Shown piece by piece: positions 63,322-64,000 of a stretch of 64,000 bases of DNA (positions are counted from its first letter, which is position 1; each line of letters opens with the position of its first letter). A model generated the notes under the pieces. It was not told the origin of the DNA. It ran no database searches and saw only the letters and a list, made by a program, of their open reading frames with translations. The translations under genes and the position numbers were made by a program. This stretch comes from Acidiluteibacter sp963716125 (GTDB lineage Bacteria > Bacteroidota > Bacteroidia > Flavobacteriales_E > Vicingaceae): assembly GCA_963716125.1 (NCBI GenBank), contig OY970294.1, positions 3,162,001 through 3,226,000 of the forward strand, given 5' to 3'.

Positions 63322-64000
63322 CTAATTTGAAATGATGATCTTTTTAGTTGCCCAACTTTTATCTTTTAATTGAATTCTTAGGAAATAGAATCCATCTTTA
63401 ATTGATTTTTTCAATTGAATGGTTGGATTTATTCCTTTAGCTGATAAATATATTTCATCAATTACAGCACCTCTCACATCAATTATTTGTAAATAATTTA
63501 ATTGCTCATTAGATGCAATTGTAAATTTTCCATTGGATGGAATTGGATAAATCGATAAGTTATTTTCATCAGCAATTTGATCTTCAATTCCTACCCTTAT
63601 GATTGGACAATTATAATTGGAAGCCAATACACTATTAGCAGCAGGAATACTATCATAGACAGATTTCGCATGATTTAAGGATTGAATCATCGCAGGAACA
63701 GCATTTAGATAAGATGAACCTGAAGAAATAGAATCAAATCCATATCCTATTGCTAAAGCAATCGTTTTTCTTTCATTGGGTTGCAATGAAAAATAAGGAA
63801 TACTCGCAGTAAATCTTCTATCCCCAGGTGGATTTGCCGGGCTTCCACTTCCAGGATTGTTTTCTGTCCAACCTTTATTCGTGACAGGATTACCAGTAAA
63901 AAAATACCTCGTTGGAATATTGGTAACAGCAGCAGAATTAAAACCATTTCCACCATATTTAAATGGTGTACCATCTTTCCACCTTGCATTCAAATAATTG
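63322..64000 (-). CDS. Secreted protein with T9SS type A sorting domain, 5' part beyond window
   Basis: The window holds only the C-terminal about 224 residues; the frame stays open to base 64000, so the start is missing. The end VGIEDQIADENNLSIYPIPSNGKFTIASNEQLNYLQIIDVRGAVIDEIYL to DGFYFLRIQLKDKSWATKKIIIS is a T9SS type A sorting domain. The upstream part (YFSLQPNERKTIALAIGYGFDSISSGSSYLNAVPAMIQSLNHAKSVYDSIP) resembles the last region before sorting domains in several large Bacteroidota cargo proteins. No catalytic motif is visible. Confidence 0.8.
   Translation of the reverse strand, partial: NYLNARWKDGTPFKYGGNGFNSAAVTNIPTRYFFTGNPVTNKGWTENNPGSGSPANPPGDRRFTASIPYFSLQPNERKTIALAIGYGFDSISSGSSYLNAVPAMIQSLNHAKSVYDSIPAANSVLASNYNCPIIRVGIEDQIADENNLSIYPIPSNGKFTIASNEQLNYLQIIDVRGAVIDEIYLSAKGINPTIQLKKSIKDGFYFLRIQLKDKSWATKKIIISN

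Overview
The window comes from an AT-rich Bacteroidota (Bacteroidetes) genome. Four things point there: seven genes for secreted proteins with type IX secretion (T9SS) C-terminal sorting domains (types A and B); Bacteroidota-type promoters (TTTG, about 19 bases, TAnnTTTG); Bacteroidota-typical families (DUF5606, DUF3822, DUF2007, UMF1 transporter, PD40-repeat protein with SPOR-like tail, hydrolase-OsmC fusion); and their usual gene neighbourhoods. The genus cannot be set from the sequence alone.

Layout. 1-2.2 kb: a 5'-truncated acetyltransferase-like gene, tRNA-Lys(TTT), tRNA-Leu(GAG), and a broken membrane-protein gene whose N-terminus resembles putative abortive-infection proteins. 2.2-18.5 kb: a GlcD-type FAD oxidoreductase, a 1531-residue T9SS type B protein with eight Ig-like repeats, DUF5606, an M3 peptidase, purB, and two T9SS type A proteins. 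18.7-25.3 kb: a tightly packed operon of a 1010-residue P-loop ATPase, two MscS-like channels and CorA, facing a convergent mscL. 25.5-31.4 kb: a small unknown gene behind nested dyads, LhgO-type oxidase, UMF1 transporter, dnaX and DUF421. 31.4-32.4 kb: a HigBA-like toxin-antitoxin pair flanked by two copies of a short repeat. 32.5-46.5 kb: mostly housekeeping (radC, polysaccharide deacetylase-like, upp, HAD phosphatase, psd, cdsA, ftsH, rsfS, birA, pyrE, NUDIX, TlpA-like, coaD, rsmD, DUF3822). 47-53.1 kb: RecD2/Pif1-like helicase, PD40/SPOR protein, hydrolase-OsmC, tpx. 53.5-61.3 kb: a secreted beta-helix protein followed by two tandem T9SS type B paralogues, with duplication debris between them. 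61.3-64 kb: hydrolase, LpxR-like outer-membrane protein, a 52-residue membrane protein, and a truncated T9SS cargo gene.

The most noteworthy points are: (i) the ATPase-MscS-MscS-CorA operon next to mscL; (ii) the toxin-antitoxin cassette between 40-base identical repeats; (iii) the tandem duplication at 57-61 kb, which carried the tail of the upstream gene and in which a ~110-base sequence now sits inside the copied terminator hairpin; (iv) six single-base frame breaks in five genes, including essential dnaX (one at an A9 run), psd and cdsA. Five of the six behave as one missing base, mostly in short homopolymers, so consensus error is a serious alternative to programmed slippage or gene decay.
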